Source: Paractinoplanes deccanensis
Lineage (GTDB): Bacteria; Actinomycetota; Actinomycetes; Mycobacteriales; Micromonosporaceae
NCBI RefSeq assembly: GCF_016862115.1
Contig: NZ_BOMI01000114.1
Location: 112,002-176,001 of the forward strand
DNA: 64,000 nt
Direction of reading: 5' to 3'
Below the pieces are notes generated by a model. The model searched no databases. It had not been told where the DNA came from and saw only the letters and a list, made by a program, of their open reading frames with translations. The number at the start of each line of letters is the position of its first letter. The first letter of the stretch is position 1. A program made the position numbers and the translations under genes. This document shows positions 52,398-61,822 of this stretch, in pieces.

Positions 52398-54041
52398 ATG
52401 CAGCCAGTGGGACCACTCAGTTGCGATGACCGCGTGCTGCGCAACCTCCAGGGAGTGCTGGCCGCCGCACCGCACGCCTATGTCGCGATCGACGAAGAGG
52501 GCCTGGTGGTCGCGTGGAACCCGGCCGCGCACGCCATGTTCGGCTACTCCTTCGAGCAGGCCTGCGGCCGGCCGATGGCCGAACTGATCATCCCGCCGTC
52601 GCTGCGCGATGCGCACCTGGCCGGGCTCGCCCGGTGCGTGGCGGACGGCGGCTGCCGGATCGTGGGACGGCGCATGCAGGTCAACGCGATGCACCGCGAC
52701 GGTCACGAGTTCCCCGTCGAGCTGACCGTCACGGTGACCGAGGACGCGGACGCGCGGCTGTTCCACGCGCTCGTGCAGGACGTGACGATCGGGCAGCGGG
52801 TCAGCCGGTTCGCCGCTGTCGAGGCCGCCGTCTCCCGCGGCCTGGCCGAGGCCGAGTCGAGCGACGTCGCGGCCGCCCGCGTCGCGGAGGCGCTCGGCGT
52901 GCGGATGGGCTGGCCCGTCGCGGAGTTGTGGCTGGCCGACGAGGAACGGCAGGTGGTCAGCTGCACGGCCCGGCACGTGCGCGGCGACCTGCGCCTGAAC
53001 GCGTTCGGCCTCAAGGAGCTGGAACCCGGCATCGGGCTGCCCGGCCGGGTGTACGCGCAGGGCGCCCCCGACTGGATCCCGGACCTCGCCGCCGACGTCA
53101 CCTCGTTCCGCAGCCGCGCCGCCGCCCGCATCGGCCTGCACGTCGCCGTCGGGGTGCCCGTGTCCAGCGGCGGGCACACCCTGGGCGCGCTGTGCGTCTA
53201 CGGCGACCGGATCGAGGACCCCGAGGACACGCTGATCGCGTTGCTGTCCGGCATCGCCGCCCAGGTCGGCCAGTACCTGGAGCGCCGCCGCGCCGAGGAG
53301 CTCACCGTCGAGCTGGCCAAGACCAAGGACGAGTTCCTCGCCCTGGTCACCCACGAGCTGCGCAACCCGCTGTCCGTGATCACCGCCGCCACCGCCCTGC
53401 TGGACGAGGACCTCGAGAGCCTGACGACCGAGCAGCAGCACGAGCAGCTGAGAACCATCGGCCGCAACGCGCAGCGGCTCAGCGTGATCGCCTCCGATCT
53501 GCTCGACCTGGCCCGGCTGGAGGCCGGGCACGTGGCCATCGACCCGGTCGAGACCGACCTGAGCGCCATCCTCGGCGAAGCCCTCGCCGCCCATCGCGAG
53601 GCCGCCGCCGGCAAGAACCTCACGATCGTGGTGAACGTGCCGGAGCGGCTGGCCCTGCACGCCGATCCCCACCGCTTACGGCAGGTCGCCGACAACCTGC
53701 TCTCCAACGCCGTCAAGTACACCCCGACGGGCGGGACCATCACGGTCACCGCCGCGGCCGACGACAACACCGACGAGATCATCTGGGCGGTGACCGACAC
53801 CGGCATCGGCATCCCCGCCGCCGAACGCCCCCACCTGTTCCGCCGCTTCTACCGCGCCTCCACCGCCCGGGAGCGCCGCATCCCCGGGACCGGCCTGGGC
53901 CTGGTCATCACCCGCACCATCGTCGAACGCCACCACGGCAGCATCACCCTGACCGGCACCACCGGGCCGGGCTCGACCTTCACCGTCCGGCTCCCCCGCA
54001 GCAAACCCGACACCACAGCGGCACCCGGCGCCCCGGGATGA
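52398..54041 (+). CDS. PAS-GAF hybrid-free histidine kinase
   Basis: 547 residues without membrane helices, hence cytoplasmic: PAS domain (about 15-130), GAF domain (about 140-295), HisKA with the phosphoacceptor His319 (THELRNP), and an HATPase with DTGIGIP and GTGLGLVI boxes. There is no receiver domain or adjacent response regulator, so its partner is elsewhere. A possible ligand or redox signal could be read by the PAS or GAF domain. The ATG overlaps no upstream gene. Its stop overlaps the ATG of a kelch-type fragment. Confidence 0.9.
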   Translation: MQPVGPLSCDDRVLRNLQGVLAAAPHAYVAIDEEGLVVAWNPAAHAMFGYSFEQACGRPMAELIIPPSLRDAHLAGLARCVADGGCRIVGRRMQVNAMHRDGHEFPVELTVTVTEDADARLFHALVQDVTIGQRVSRFAAVEAAVSRGLAEAESSDVAAARVAEALGVRMGWPVAELWLADEERQVVSCTARHVRGDLRLNAFGLKELEPGIGLPGRVYAQGAPDWIPDLAADVTSFRSRAAARIGLHVAVGVPVSSGGHTLGALCVYGDRIEDPEDTLIALLSGIAAQVGQYLERRRAEELTVELAKTKDEFLALVTHELRNPLSVITAATALLDEDLESLTTEQQHEQLRTIGRNAQRLSVIASDLLDLARLEAGHVAIDPVETDLSAILGEALAAHREAAAGKNLTIVVNVPERLALHADPHRLRQVADNLLSNAVKYTPTGGTITVTAAADDNTDEIIWAVTDTGIGIPAAERPHLFRRFYRASTARERRIPGTGLGLVITRTIVERHHGSITLTGTTGPGSTFTVRLPRSKPDTTAAPGAPG

Positions 54042-54265
54042 CCACCCCGCTGCTGAGGCGTACGACCGAGGTCTTCGACGTGGAGACCGGCCACTGGCAC
54101 CTGCTCAAGGCGCAACTACCGGCGGGCCGTTCCAGCCTGGCCGCCGCGAATGTGCATGACCACACCGTCTTGGCGATCGGCGGCGCAACGGGAGCCGCCG
54201 CGATGCCGCAGGCCACGGCGGAGGTCCACGCGCTGAGCCTTCGGCGCTGGCACGGCGCTCATTGA
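54038..54265 (+). pseudogene. Kelch-repeat C-terminal fragment
   Basis: 75 residues in an ATGA overlap with the kinase. The sequence (VFDVETGHWHLLKAQLPAGRSSLAAANVHDHTVLAIGGATG) is one kelch beta-propeller blade; a functional kelch protein needs several. It is thus likely a truncated remnant, possibly of a longer gene lost by deletion. The overlap means it could still be translated. Confidence 0.6.
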
Positions 54266-54417
54266 CCTTTCCCAGCCGGCCTTGCGGTTCCGAACCGATG
54301 TGGCGAGCCCGGACATCGGGCAGGCCAAAGCGCCATGGGCCGCCGGGTGGGCCTGGTGACATCTCGCCGAGGGCCGTCAGGAGGGGACGGGAGCCGGCTC
54401 CTCGGCGTAGCGGCGGC

Positions 54418-55695
54418 TCAGCCGGCGGTAGGGCGGCTGCGCAACGCGACAGTCGTGGCGAAGATGCCGATCATTCCGGTGAGGACGAAGACCAGCGCCA
54501 GGCCGCGGTCGGCTCCGGTGCCGAACCAGTCGCCTATCAGGCGGGCGCCGGCGCCGTCGGTCATGTACGGGATGAAGACGAACTGGGCTATCGGGGAGAT
54601 GAGGAACGCGGTCAGCGGTGAGGCGGCCTGCTCGACGCTCTGGGCGAAGCCGAAGACGCGGCCCTGGCGTTCGTACGGGACGACCTTTTGCAGGATGGTC
54701 TGCTCGGCCGCCTCGGCGTAGGGGACGACCAGCATGTAGATGTAGAGGCCCACCGCGAGCCAGACGGTCGACGAGCGGAGCGGGAAGAGCAGGGTCACGG
54801 TCCAGAGGACCATGTTGACCATGAGGAGGAGCCAGACGGGGTTCTTGCCGAGGCCGGTGCGGGCGATGAGCAGGCCGCCGACGATGAAGCCGGTGCTCAG
54901 GACACCCCACAGCAGGCCCCACGCCTGCACGGAGACCAGGGACAGGCCGTAGGCGTCGAGCAGGGCCATGAAGATGCCGCCGAGCAGGTTGTTGAAGGCG
55001 GAGAAGGCGATCAGCGCGGGCAGGCCGGGCACCTCGCGGATGACCCGGACGGTGCCGCGCAGGTCGACGGCGCGTCCGGTGCCGGCGGCGGCGGGCTCGG
55101 TGGCGTTGCCGGGCAGGCGCAGCGGGGCCAGCGCGAGCAGGGCGGCGGCCAGGACGGCCAGGGCCAGGACGAGGACCCAGAGCATGCCGCCGAGAGCGAC
55201 GAGCAGGCCGCTGATCACCGAGGTGACCAGGAAGCTGACGCCGGAGGCGGTGCCGACGAGGCCGTTCGCGCGGTCGCGGCGGGGCTCCTCGATGAGGACC
55301 GTCACCAGGGTGGGCAGGGCGATCGTCCGGACGTTGCCCGCGATCACGCCGAACATCAGGAGCACCACCAGCAGCCACAGCCGGGCGCTGGTGGGGTCGC
55401 GGAACTCGGCGGCTGGGGTCATGCGGTAGAGCAGGAGCGCGGCCGCGTACAGGATGAGGGACGTGGCCGCCGACAGTTGCATGACGGTCTTCTTGCGGTA
55501 GTGGTCGACGAGGCTGCCGAACCAGATGCCGGTGAGCGCCGTCATCACCAGAAAGATGCCGGAGATGACGCCGGTGGCGAAGACCGACCGGGTCTCGAGG
55601 TAAACCCAGAAGGTGACCGCGAACCACACGGTGAAGTTGGTGACCGAGACCAGCAGCGTATTGATCAGGAGCTGGAGGAACACGCCCATCGGCAC
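54418..55695 (-). CDS. MFS exporter (drug-efflux type)
   Basis: 425 residues with twelve membrane helices, the loop GSLVDHYRKKTVMQ between helices 2 and 3, and a loop with DRANGLVGT in the middle. This is the MDR-type MFS family of actinobacteria (macrolide/efflux-like). The start may be the GTG at 55695 or the ATG two codons later. It follows the M14 gene in the same direction after 28 bp. A role in export of a peptide or drug is guesswork. Confidence 0.85.
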   Translation of the reverse strand: MPMGVFLQLLINTLLVSVTNFTVWFAVTFWVYLETRSVFATGVISGIFLVMTALTGIWFGSLVDHYRKKTVMQLSAATSLILYAAALLLYRMTPAAEFRDPTSARLWLLVVLLMFGVIAGNVRTIALPTLVTVLIEEPRRDRANGLVGTASGVSFLVTSVISGLLVALGGMLWVLVLALAVLAAALLALAPLRLPGNATEPAAAGTGRAVDLRGTVRVIREVPGLPALIAFSAFNNLLGGIFMALLDAYGLSLVSVQAWGLLWGVLSTGFIVGGLLIARTGLGKNPVWLLLMVNMVLWTVTLLFPLRSSTVWLAVGLYIYMLVVPYAEAAEQTILQKVVPYERQGRVFGFAQSVEQAASPLTAFLISPIAQFVFIPYMTDGAGARLIGDWFGTGADRGLALVFVLTGMIGIFATTVALRSRPTAG

Positions 55696-55723
55696 ACCGT
55701 ACGACTTGAACCTCGCTTGAGGT

Positions 55724-58243
55724 CTATGAGTTGGTCCAGTAGAGGGCGCGGGCGAACTGGGCGTACAGGCCCTTGGGGTGGGCCCGGAAGAGCGGCTCGG
55801 TGCCGAAGAGGACCGCGCGGCTGCCGCGCGCCGTGGTGCCCGAGACGACGGCCGCCTGCCCGGCCGCCTGGGACGGGCCGCCGGCGCCGGGCGCGGAGGG
55901 CAGCCAATGGCCGGCGACGAGCGGGTCGTCGGCGTACCGCTGCTCGACCGTGAATCCCGCGCCGGTGAACCAGAGCGGGGAGTAGACGAACGAGTGGGGC
56001 AGCGACCCGGCCCCGACGACGGTGCCGGTGTTGCGGACGGCGACGACCCCGTTGGCGTCGCCGCGGCCCGCGACCGCGGTGGCGGGGAGCAGGCCGGCCG
56101 CCGCGTTGAAACCGGCGCCGGTGACGCCCCGGGTGACCACGCCGCCGCGGCTGAGCAGATCGTCGACCTGGGCCCTGGCGGCCGCGTTCAGCTGGGTGTA
56201 GCTCAAACCCGACGAGACCACGAGGCCGGTCACGCCGGTCAGGTCGGCGCCGGCGTTGAGGGTGGCGGTCGAGACGGTACGCACGTCGAAGCCCATCTCG
56301 CGCAGCGCGAACAGCTCGTCGGCGGAGACGGCCGCCGCCAGCACCGGGCGGGAGATCGGGGCGCCCGCGCCGCCGTGAGGGGCGGCGGTGAACCGTACGC
56401 CGAACTGGCCGGCCACCGACACGGCCAACGCTCGCGAGGCGGCCGGGACCACGACGGTGTCAGCGCCGTCGAGACGCAGCTTGACGCCCTCGTCGAGCAG
56501 GGCGTTGACGGCGCGGACGTCGGCGGGGTCGCGCAGCGTGAGAGCCAGGTCGCGGGCCCACGGCACGGAGCCGGTGGACGCCGCCTTGATCACCGGGACG
56601 GTGGCGACGCGCGGCGCGGCGGACCGGCTGATGTCGACCGAGGCGCCCCACAGCAGGCGGTGGCTCCAGCCCGAGATGTCGTACATCTGGGGAACCAGCT
56701 CGGAGATGTCGCGCCCGGCCTCCAGCAGCACGTTGGCGAGGCCGCGCTTGGGCTGGTGCATGTCGACGACGTACGAGCCGGCCGGATAGCGGCGGCCGTT
56801 GAGCGTGAAGCTGTGCCGGGCCTTCGTGACGCGCACGTCGTGGGCGACCAGGTGGTCGACGAGGCGGGCGGCGGCGGGCGCGGACCGTTGCGAGTCGCCG
56901 GCCGGCACCACGTACGCCCGGGGGAACTCGGTCGAGTAGCGGTCCTCCGGCCCGAAGCCGGGCACGAAACCGTCGGGGATCTCGCGCTGCGGCTCGCCGG
57001 CCCAGCCGCGGCGGAACTGCTCGATCTGGTCGGCCAGCAGGGCGGAGCGGTTCGTGTCGGCGTACGTCAGCGCGGCCTCGATCGTCGCGGCGGCCACGTC
57101 GGTGTTGATGCCCGACCGGCGGCGCAGCTCCTCGACCGGCAGCGTCGTGTACTCGGCGCGGTTGACCCGCAGCGGGATCTCGACGGTGTGGCCGATCGCG
57201 CCGTGGTACATCGCGTACATCGGCGTGAAGATCGGCGGCCAGTCGTCCCAGTCGCCGGGCGCGTAGTCGCGGAACGGGATGTCGGCGCGGGCGGTCTCCG
57301 GGTATCCGAGGCGCTGGATGGCGGCCTCCATGCCGAGCGCGTTCGGCAGGGCGTGCTTGATGTAGAGGTCGTACTCGTAGTTCTGCCCGTGCGGCGGGGT
57401 GGCCGGCTCGATCAGCGTGGTGCCGGTGTAGCCGTGCTCGTCGAGCATCACGAACGGCTGGGTGGCGATCACGACGTCCCGCACGGCGCGCGACTCCGGC
57501 TGCGAGCTGGTCGCGTGGTCGCGGTTGACGTCGAAGCCGGCGCCGTTGGCCCGGGTGCCGGCGACGCGACCGTCCGGGTTGTTGGTGACGGTCACGTAGA
57601 CCCGGCTCCGGGCGAGGAACGCCCTGGTGGCGGGGTCGGTGGCGGTGGCGAGCCGCTCGATGACGCGCAGCGCGCCGTCGGTGCCCTCCCACTCGTCGCC
57701 GTGGATGTTCGCGTTGATCCAGACGGGTGTCTTGTAGCCGCGGGCCAGCGACCGGTCCCGCTTCGCGGCGGCCGGATCGTTCTCGATCAGCTCGCGCCAG
57801 CGGTCCTGGCGGGCGGCCTCGGCGGCGGTCTCGGGCGCGGTGACGGTGACGAGGTAGAGGTCGCGCCCGAGCGCCGAGTGGCCCACCACCTCTGCGGAGA
57901 CGCGGTCGGACGCTTGCTGCAGGGCGTTCAGCTTCGGGGCGATGCCGTGGTACGGGATGAGCCCCAGCTTGATCGCGCGGTCGTCCGGATTGTCGGGGTA
58001 GACCCGCAGCTCGTGCCGGCGTGGATAGCCCTGGCGCCCCGGCTTCCATGCGGTGCCCGCCTCCGCCGCGAGGATCCGCGCGGCCGCGCTGTCCGGCGCG
58101 GCGACCTCGTTGCGCTCGGGCCCGTTGCCGAACTCGCGCGTCGAGGGCCGGTCGCCGTCGCGGTCGCCGGCCCGTGCGGGAACGGCCGAGACGGTGATGA
58201 GCAGAGCCGCACCGATACCCGCGGCGAGCCTTGAGAGGTCCAC
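55724..58243 (-). CDS. Secreted M14-family zinc carboxypeptidase
   Basis: 839 residues; Sec signal cleaved near ARA-GD (residue 26). Zinc ligands are His181 and Glu184 (NIHGDEWEG), with Arg (NNPDGR...GFDVNRDH) and catalytic Glu in GHTVEIPL. After the peptidase domain (to about 420) comes a long C-terminal part with a GATase1/flavodoxin-like beta-alpha domain, as in other large actinobacterial M14 proteins. GTG start. It removes C-terminal amino acids from extracellular peptides or acts on cell-wall peptides. Confidence 0.88.
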   Translation of the reverse strand: MDLSRLAAGIGAALLITVSAVPARAGDRDGDRPSTREFGNGPERNEVAAPDSAAARILAAEAGTAWKPGRQGYPRRHELRVYPDNPDDRAIKLGLIPYHGIAPKLNALQQASDRVSAEVVGHSALGRDLYLVTVTAPETAAEAARQDRWRELIENDPAAAKRDRSLARGYKTPVWINANIHGDEWEGTDGALRVIERLATATDPATRAFLARSRVYVTVTNNPDGRVAGTRANGAGFDVNRDHATSSQPESRAVRDVVIATQPFVMLDEHGYTGTTLIEPATPPHGQNYEYDLYIKHALPNALGMEAAIQRLGYPETARADIPFRDYAPGDWDDWPPIFTPMYAMYHGAIGHTVEIPLRVNRAEYTTLPVEELRRRSGINTDVAAATIEAALTYADTNRSALLADQIEQFRRGWAGEPQREIPDGFVPGFGPEDRYSTEFPRAYVVPAGDSQRSAPAAARLVDHLVAHDVRVTKARHSFTLNGRRYPAGSYVVDMHQPKRGLANVLLEAGRDISELVPQMYDISGWSHRLLWGASVDISRSAAPRVATVPVIKAASTGSVPWARDLALTLRDPADVRAVNALLDEGVKLRLDGADTVVVPAASRALAVSVAGQFGVRFTAAPHGGAGAPISRPVLAAAVSADELFALREMGFDVRTVSTATLNAGADLTGVTGLVVSSGLSYTQLNAAARAQVDDLLSRGGVVTRGVTGAGFNAAAGLLPATAVAGRGDANGVVAVRNTGTVVGAGSLPHSFVYSPLWFTGAGFTVEQRYADDPLVAGHWLPSAPGAGGPSQAAGQAAVVSGTTARGSRAVLFGTEPLFRAHPKGLYAQFARALYWTNS

Positions 58244-58276
58244 AATGCACTTTGACCCATCGCGGGCGGTCGATGG

Positions 58277-60781
58277 TCATACCGCTTGGGTCATTCCCCT
58301 CGCGCGATGGACGTCGTCGCTCACCGGCACGCCGAGCTCGCTCCAGAGCGCGACCGCGCGATCGAAGTGATGCCGTGCGCGAGCCGTGTCGCCCAGCGCC
58401 GCGTGGGCGTGGCCGAGGCCGGCGTCCGCGCGGGCCTGCTGCTCACGCGCGCCGATCTCCGCGGCGACGGCGGCCGCGGCCGCATGCCGGTCCAGCGCCT
58501 CGGCGGCGCGCCCGGCGGCCAGCTCGGCCTCGCCGAGGCCGTTCAGCGCCCACGCCTCGCCGTCCCGGTCGCCCGTGTCACGGCAGATGCGGACCGCCTC
58601 CCGGTGATGGGTGGCGGCCTCGCCGGGCCGGCCGAGACGGGTGTGCAGCAGGCCGAGGCTGTCGAGCGCCTCGGCCTCGCAGGCCAGGTCGCCGAGCCGG
58701 CGGTGCAGGGCGAGGGCCTGGCGCAGGTGGTCGCCCGCCGCGACGTGGTCGCCGAGTTTCGCCTCGACGTCGCCGAGCCCGTTGAGCGCGTCGGCCTCGC
58801 CGGACGGGTCACCGGCCAGCCGGTAGAGCTCCAGGGCCCGGCGGTAGTGGCGCAGCGCCGCCCGGCAGTCACCGGTCCGCTCGGCGATCATGCCGAGGCC
58901 GTGCAGCTCGCGCGCCTGGCCGTCCCGGTCGCCCGACCGCCGGTACATCGCGAGCGAACGCCGGTAGCGCGCGGCGGCCTGCGGGTAGCGGCCCAGCCGT
59001 TGCTCGAGGTTGCCGAGGCTGTGCGAGGCGCGGGCCTCGCCGGCCGGGTCATCCGCCCGCCGGAAGAGGCCGAGCGCCCGGCGGAACAGCTCGGCGGCCT
59101 GGTCGGTCCGGCCCAGCCGCACCTTGCCGAGGCCCATGCCCCACACGGCGTACGCCCGATCGGCCGCGTCGCGGCCGGCCTGGTACGCATGGGCGTGCAC
59201 GGTGACCACGTCGGCGCCGTTGCCGCCCGAGAGGTACGGCAGCAGCACGCGGGACAGCGCGACGGTGTGCCGCGGCCACCCCTCGGCGGCGGTGTGGGCG
59301 ACGACCGCGATCAGCGTCGGCCGCTCGGTGTTCAGCCAGGCCAGGGCGTCGTCCGGGCGGGAGACGTCCGGGGCCGGGGTGACCGCCGCGGGTAACGTGG
59401 GCTGCCCGGAGCCCTCGGCGAGCCGCAGCGTGGCAAGGGCCGCGGCGGCGGTGGTCAGGTAGTGGTCGAAGAGCCGGGTGAGCGCGGCCCGGCGCTCCGC
59501 GGGGCGCTCCTCGTCGTCGGCGCGGACGGCGGCGTAGGCGCGGACCAGGTCGTGGAACGTGTACCGGCCCGGGGCCGTCTGCTCGAGCAGGTGGTCGGCG
59601 CAGAGCCGCGCCGGCCGCGCCAGGTCCAGGCCGTCGCCGGTCAGCGCCGCCAGGGCGTACGCGTCGAAGTCCTGCCCCGGGTGCAGCGCGGCCAGCCGCA
59701 GCATCCGGCGCTCGGAATCCGGGAGGTGCCGGTAGGACAGGTCGAGGGCCAGCTCGACGCCACCGTCCAGCCGCCGGTCGCGGTGCCGCTGGTCGAGGCG
59801 GTCGGCGTGATCGGTCAGGGTCCATCCTGGCTTCTGCCGGACGTGCGCGGCGATCAGGCCCAGCGCGAGGGGAAGGTGACCGCAGCGCCGCGCGATTCGC
59901 GCACCCGCTCCGGCGTCGGGACCCACCGGCGCCGTGGGCACGGACTTCGCGAGGAACGCCTCGGCCTCGGCCGTGCTGAAGACGCCCACCGTCAGGCGGG
60001 TCGCGCCGAGCCCGCGGAGCCGCCGCCGGCTGGTGATCAGGGTCCGGCATCCGGGCGCGCCCGGCAGCAGCGGGCGCACCTGAGCGGCTCCGGCCGCGTT
60101 GTCCAGCACCACGAGCGCTCGCACCCCGGCCAGCTCGCGGCGGTAGAGCGCGGCCCGCCCGTCGAGGTCGTGCGGGATCCGCTGGCCCGGCACCCCGAGC
60201 AGCCGCAGGAAGCCGTCGAGGACCGCACCGGGATCGGCGGGCGGCTGGGCCGGGTCGTCGTGGAAGCCGCGCAGGTTGACGAAGAGGACCCGCTCGAACG
60301 GCTGATCGCGCGCCATCAGGTGGCCGGCGTGCACCGCGAGCTGGGTCTTGCCGACCCCGGCCATGCCCTCGATCGTGCAGACCGGCCCGCGCAGGCTCGC
60401 CAGCTCGGCGGTGCGGCCGGTGAACTCCGCCAGGTCACGGGGCAGCGTGTCGCGCACCCGCACCTGCGACGCCGCCTCGGTCTCGCCGGTCACGACGCGC
60501 AGCGCCTGGCGCCACTGGGCTACGTAGCCCCGGTCGGGGTGCAGCGCCTCGACGACCGCGACGACCAGGTCGGCGTTCACCCGCCGCCGTCCCGCCCGGA
60601 AGCAGTCGGCCACCGTGGTGCGACCGGCCGCCTCGCCGGCCGGGAGGCGGGCGTTGACGCGTTCCTTGATCGTCTCGTACGACGGGTCGCCGGCCCACGC
60701 CTTGAGCAGCCGCAGGCGCGCCACGAGCTGGTCGAGACTGCCCGCCTCGGCCGGGTCGGGCAGCTCCGCGAAGGCCGCCAT
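58277..60781 (-). CDS. STAND NTPase with TPR repeats (AfsR-like without SARP domain)
   Basis: 834 residues: an N-terminal helical region of about 110 residues (possibly XRE-like), an NB-ARC domain with Walker A GMAGVGKT (139-146) and sensor region LITSRRRLRGLG, then a winged-helix region and C-terminal TPR repeats (from about 530; RALGLFRRADDPAGEARA, RSLAMYRRSGDRDGQA, each about 40 residues). AfsR-type proteins have the SARP domain in front; here it is absent. Such proteins act as signal-dependent switches, often in secondary metabolism or in defence. Partner proteins are unknown. The M14 gene lies downstream in the same direction after 33 bp. Confidence 0.85.
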   Translation of the reverse strand: MAAFAELPDPAEAGSLDQLVARLRLLKAWAGDPSYETIKERVNARLPAGEAAGRTTVADCFRAGRRRVNADLVVAVVEALHPDRGYVAQWRQALRVVTGETEAASQVRVRDTLPRDLAEFTGRTAELASLRGPVCTIEGMAGVGKTQLAVHAGHLMARDQPFERVLFVNLRGFHDDPAQPPADPGAVLDGFLRLLGVPGQRIPHDLDGRAALYRRELAGVRALVVLDNAAGAAQVRPLLPGAPGCRTLITSRRRLRGLGATRLTVGVFSTAEAEAFLAKSVPTAPVGPDAGAGARIARRCGHLPLALGLIAAHVRQKPGWTLTDHADRLDQRHRDRRLDGGVELALDLSYRHLPDSERRMLRLAALHPGQDFDAYALAALTGDGLDLARPARLCADHLLEQTAPGRYTFHDLVRAYAAVRADDEERPAERRAALTRLFDHYLTTAAAALATLRLAEGSGQPTLPAAVTPAPDVSRPDDALAWLNTERPTLIAVVAHTAAEGWPRHTVALSRVLLPYLSGGNGADVVTVHAHAYQAGRDAADRAYAVWGMGLGKVRLGRTDQAAELFRRALGLFRRADDPAGEARASHSLGNLEQRLGRYPQAAARYRRSLAMYRRSGDRDGQARELHGLGMIAERTGDCRAALRHYRRALELYRLAGDPSGEADALNGLGDVEAKLGDHVAAGDHLRQALALHRRLGDLACEAEALDSLGLLHTRLGRPGEAATHHREAVRICRDTGDRDGEAWALNGLGEAELAAGRAAEALDRHAAAAAVAAEIGAREQQARADAGLGHAHAALGDTARARHHFDRAVALWSELGVPVSDDVHRARGMTQAV

Positions 60782-60916
60782 CCATCGAGGCTAGTCAGGG
60801 CCGGCCGGTCCGGTCAGCCCCCGGGACTGTCGCATTCGTTGTACCGTGTGGCGGTACCGCGTGGTAGCGGGTCGTCCGGTGGAACGCGCTTGCAGCGCCC
60901 GCGGGGAGGTCCGCCC

Positions 60917-61822
60917 ATGTCGATGTTGATCCGCCCGTTCCTTCGCGGTGACCGTGAGCAGGTCACCGACCTGGTGAACGCCCACGTGGCCGCCGTCGTG
61001 CCCGGGGTGTCCGTTTCCGCGCAGGGCCTGATGAGCCAGCTGGAGCGGCAGCCCGGCGAGTTCGTCGTCGACCGCTGGGTGCGCGATCGGGTCACGCTCG
61101 TCGCCGAGCAGCGCGGCCGTGTCGTGGCCGCCGCCCACCTGCTGCGCTACGCCGACGACGAGGAGACCGCGCCCGAATACCGCAATGCCGGGGAGATCCA
61201 CTGGCTGACGTGCTGGCCGGACGCGCCGTACTGGCCGGACGCCTCGGAGGCCGGTGACGCCCTCGCGGTGGCGTGCCACGCCCAGTTCCAGCGCTGGGGC
61301 GTCGCGCGGCGCTACGCCGACGGCATGCTGCCCGCGCCGGCCGTGTACGGCGTACCGGAGCAGTGGCCTCATGTCCGGGCGCTCTACGAGCGGGCCGGGT
61401 TCCGGCACGACGGGCGCACCGAGGTGGTCTATCTGGCGGCGGTCGACGAGCTCCGCCGGCCCGAGACGCCCTCGGACGGGCTGGCGGTGCGGCGCACCCT
61501 CGGCGTCAACGGCACCCGGATCGCCGCGGTCTGCGGCGACGGCGAGGTGGGCTACATCGAGATCGACACCAACCTGGACGCCGGCCCGCGCATGTCGCGC
61601 GTGGGCGCCTGGGCGGACGTCGGCAACCTCTGGGTCGAGCCGGGCCACCGCCGGTGCGGGATCGGCGGATGGCTGGTCGGCCAGGCCGCCGCCTGGCTAG
61701 GGCTGGGTGAGACCACCCGGCTGCTCGACTACTGCGACGCGGACGACGAGGCGTACGCGGCCTTTCTGACCAAGGTGGGCTTCACCGCCCTGACCCGCAC
61801 CGCGCGCGGCTTCGCCGCCTAA
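60917..61822 (+). CDS. GNAT-family N-acetyltransferase
   Basis: The ATG at 60917 with GGGGAGG seven bases upstream gives 301 residues. It has a GNAT C-terminal half with the acetyl-CoA loop VEPGHRRCGIGGWLVGQA and a final YAAFLTKVGF strand. The N-terminal half looks like a second, degenerate GNAT unit. The substrate is unknown. It overlaps the convergent next gene by four bases. A GCGGTACCGC palindrome lies upstream at 60851-60860. Confidence 0.8.
   Translation: MSMLIRPFLRGDREQVTDLVNAHVAAVVPGVSVSAQGLMSQLERQPGEFVVDRWVRDRVTLVAEQRGRVVAAAHLLRYADDEETAPEYRNAGEIHWLTCWPDAPYWPDASEAGDALAVACHAQFQRWGVARRYADGMLPAPAVYGVPEQWPHVRALYERAGFRHDGRTEVVYLAAVDELRRPETPSDGLAVRRTLGVNGTRIAAVCGDGEVGYIEIDTNLDAGPRMSRVGAWADVGNLWVEPGHRRCGIGGWLVGQAAAWLGLGETTRLLDYCDADDEAYAAFLTKVGFTALTRTARGFAA

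Noticed and set aside
60841..60870. GCGGTACCGC palindrome upstream of the GNAT gene as part of the same regulon as the 46.6-kb sites.
   Set aside because: The core is similar but lacks the second half-site context and is short enough to occur by chance in high-GC DNA.
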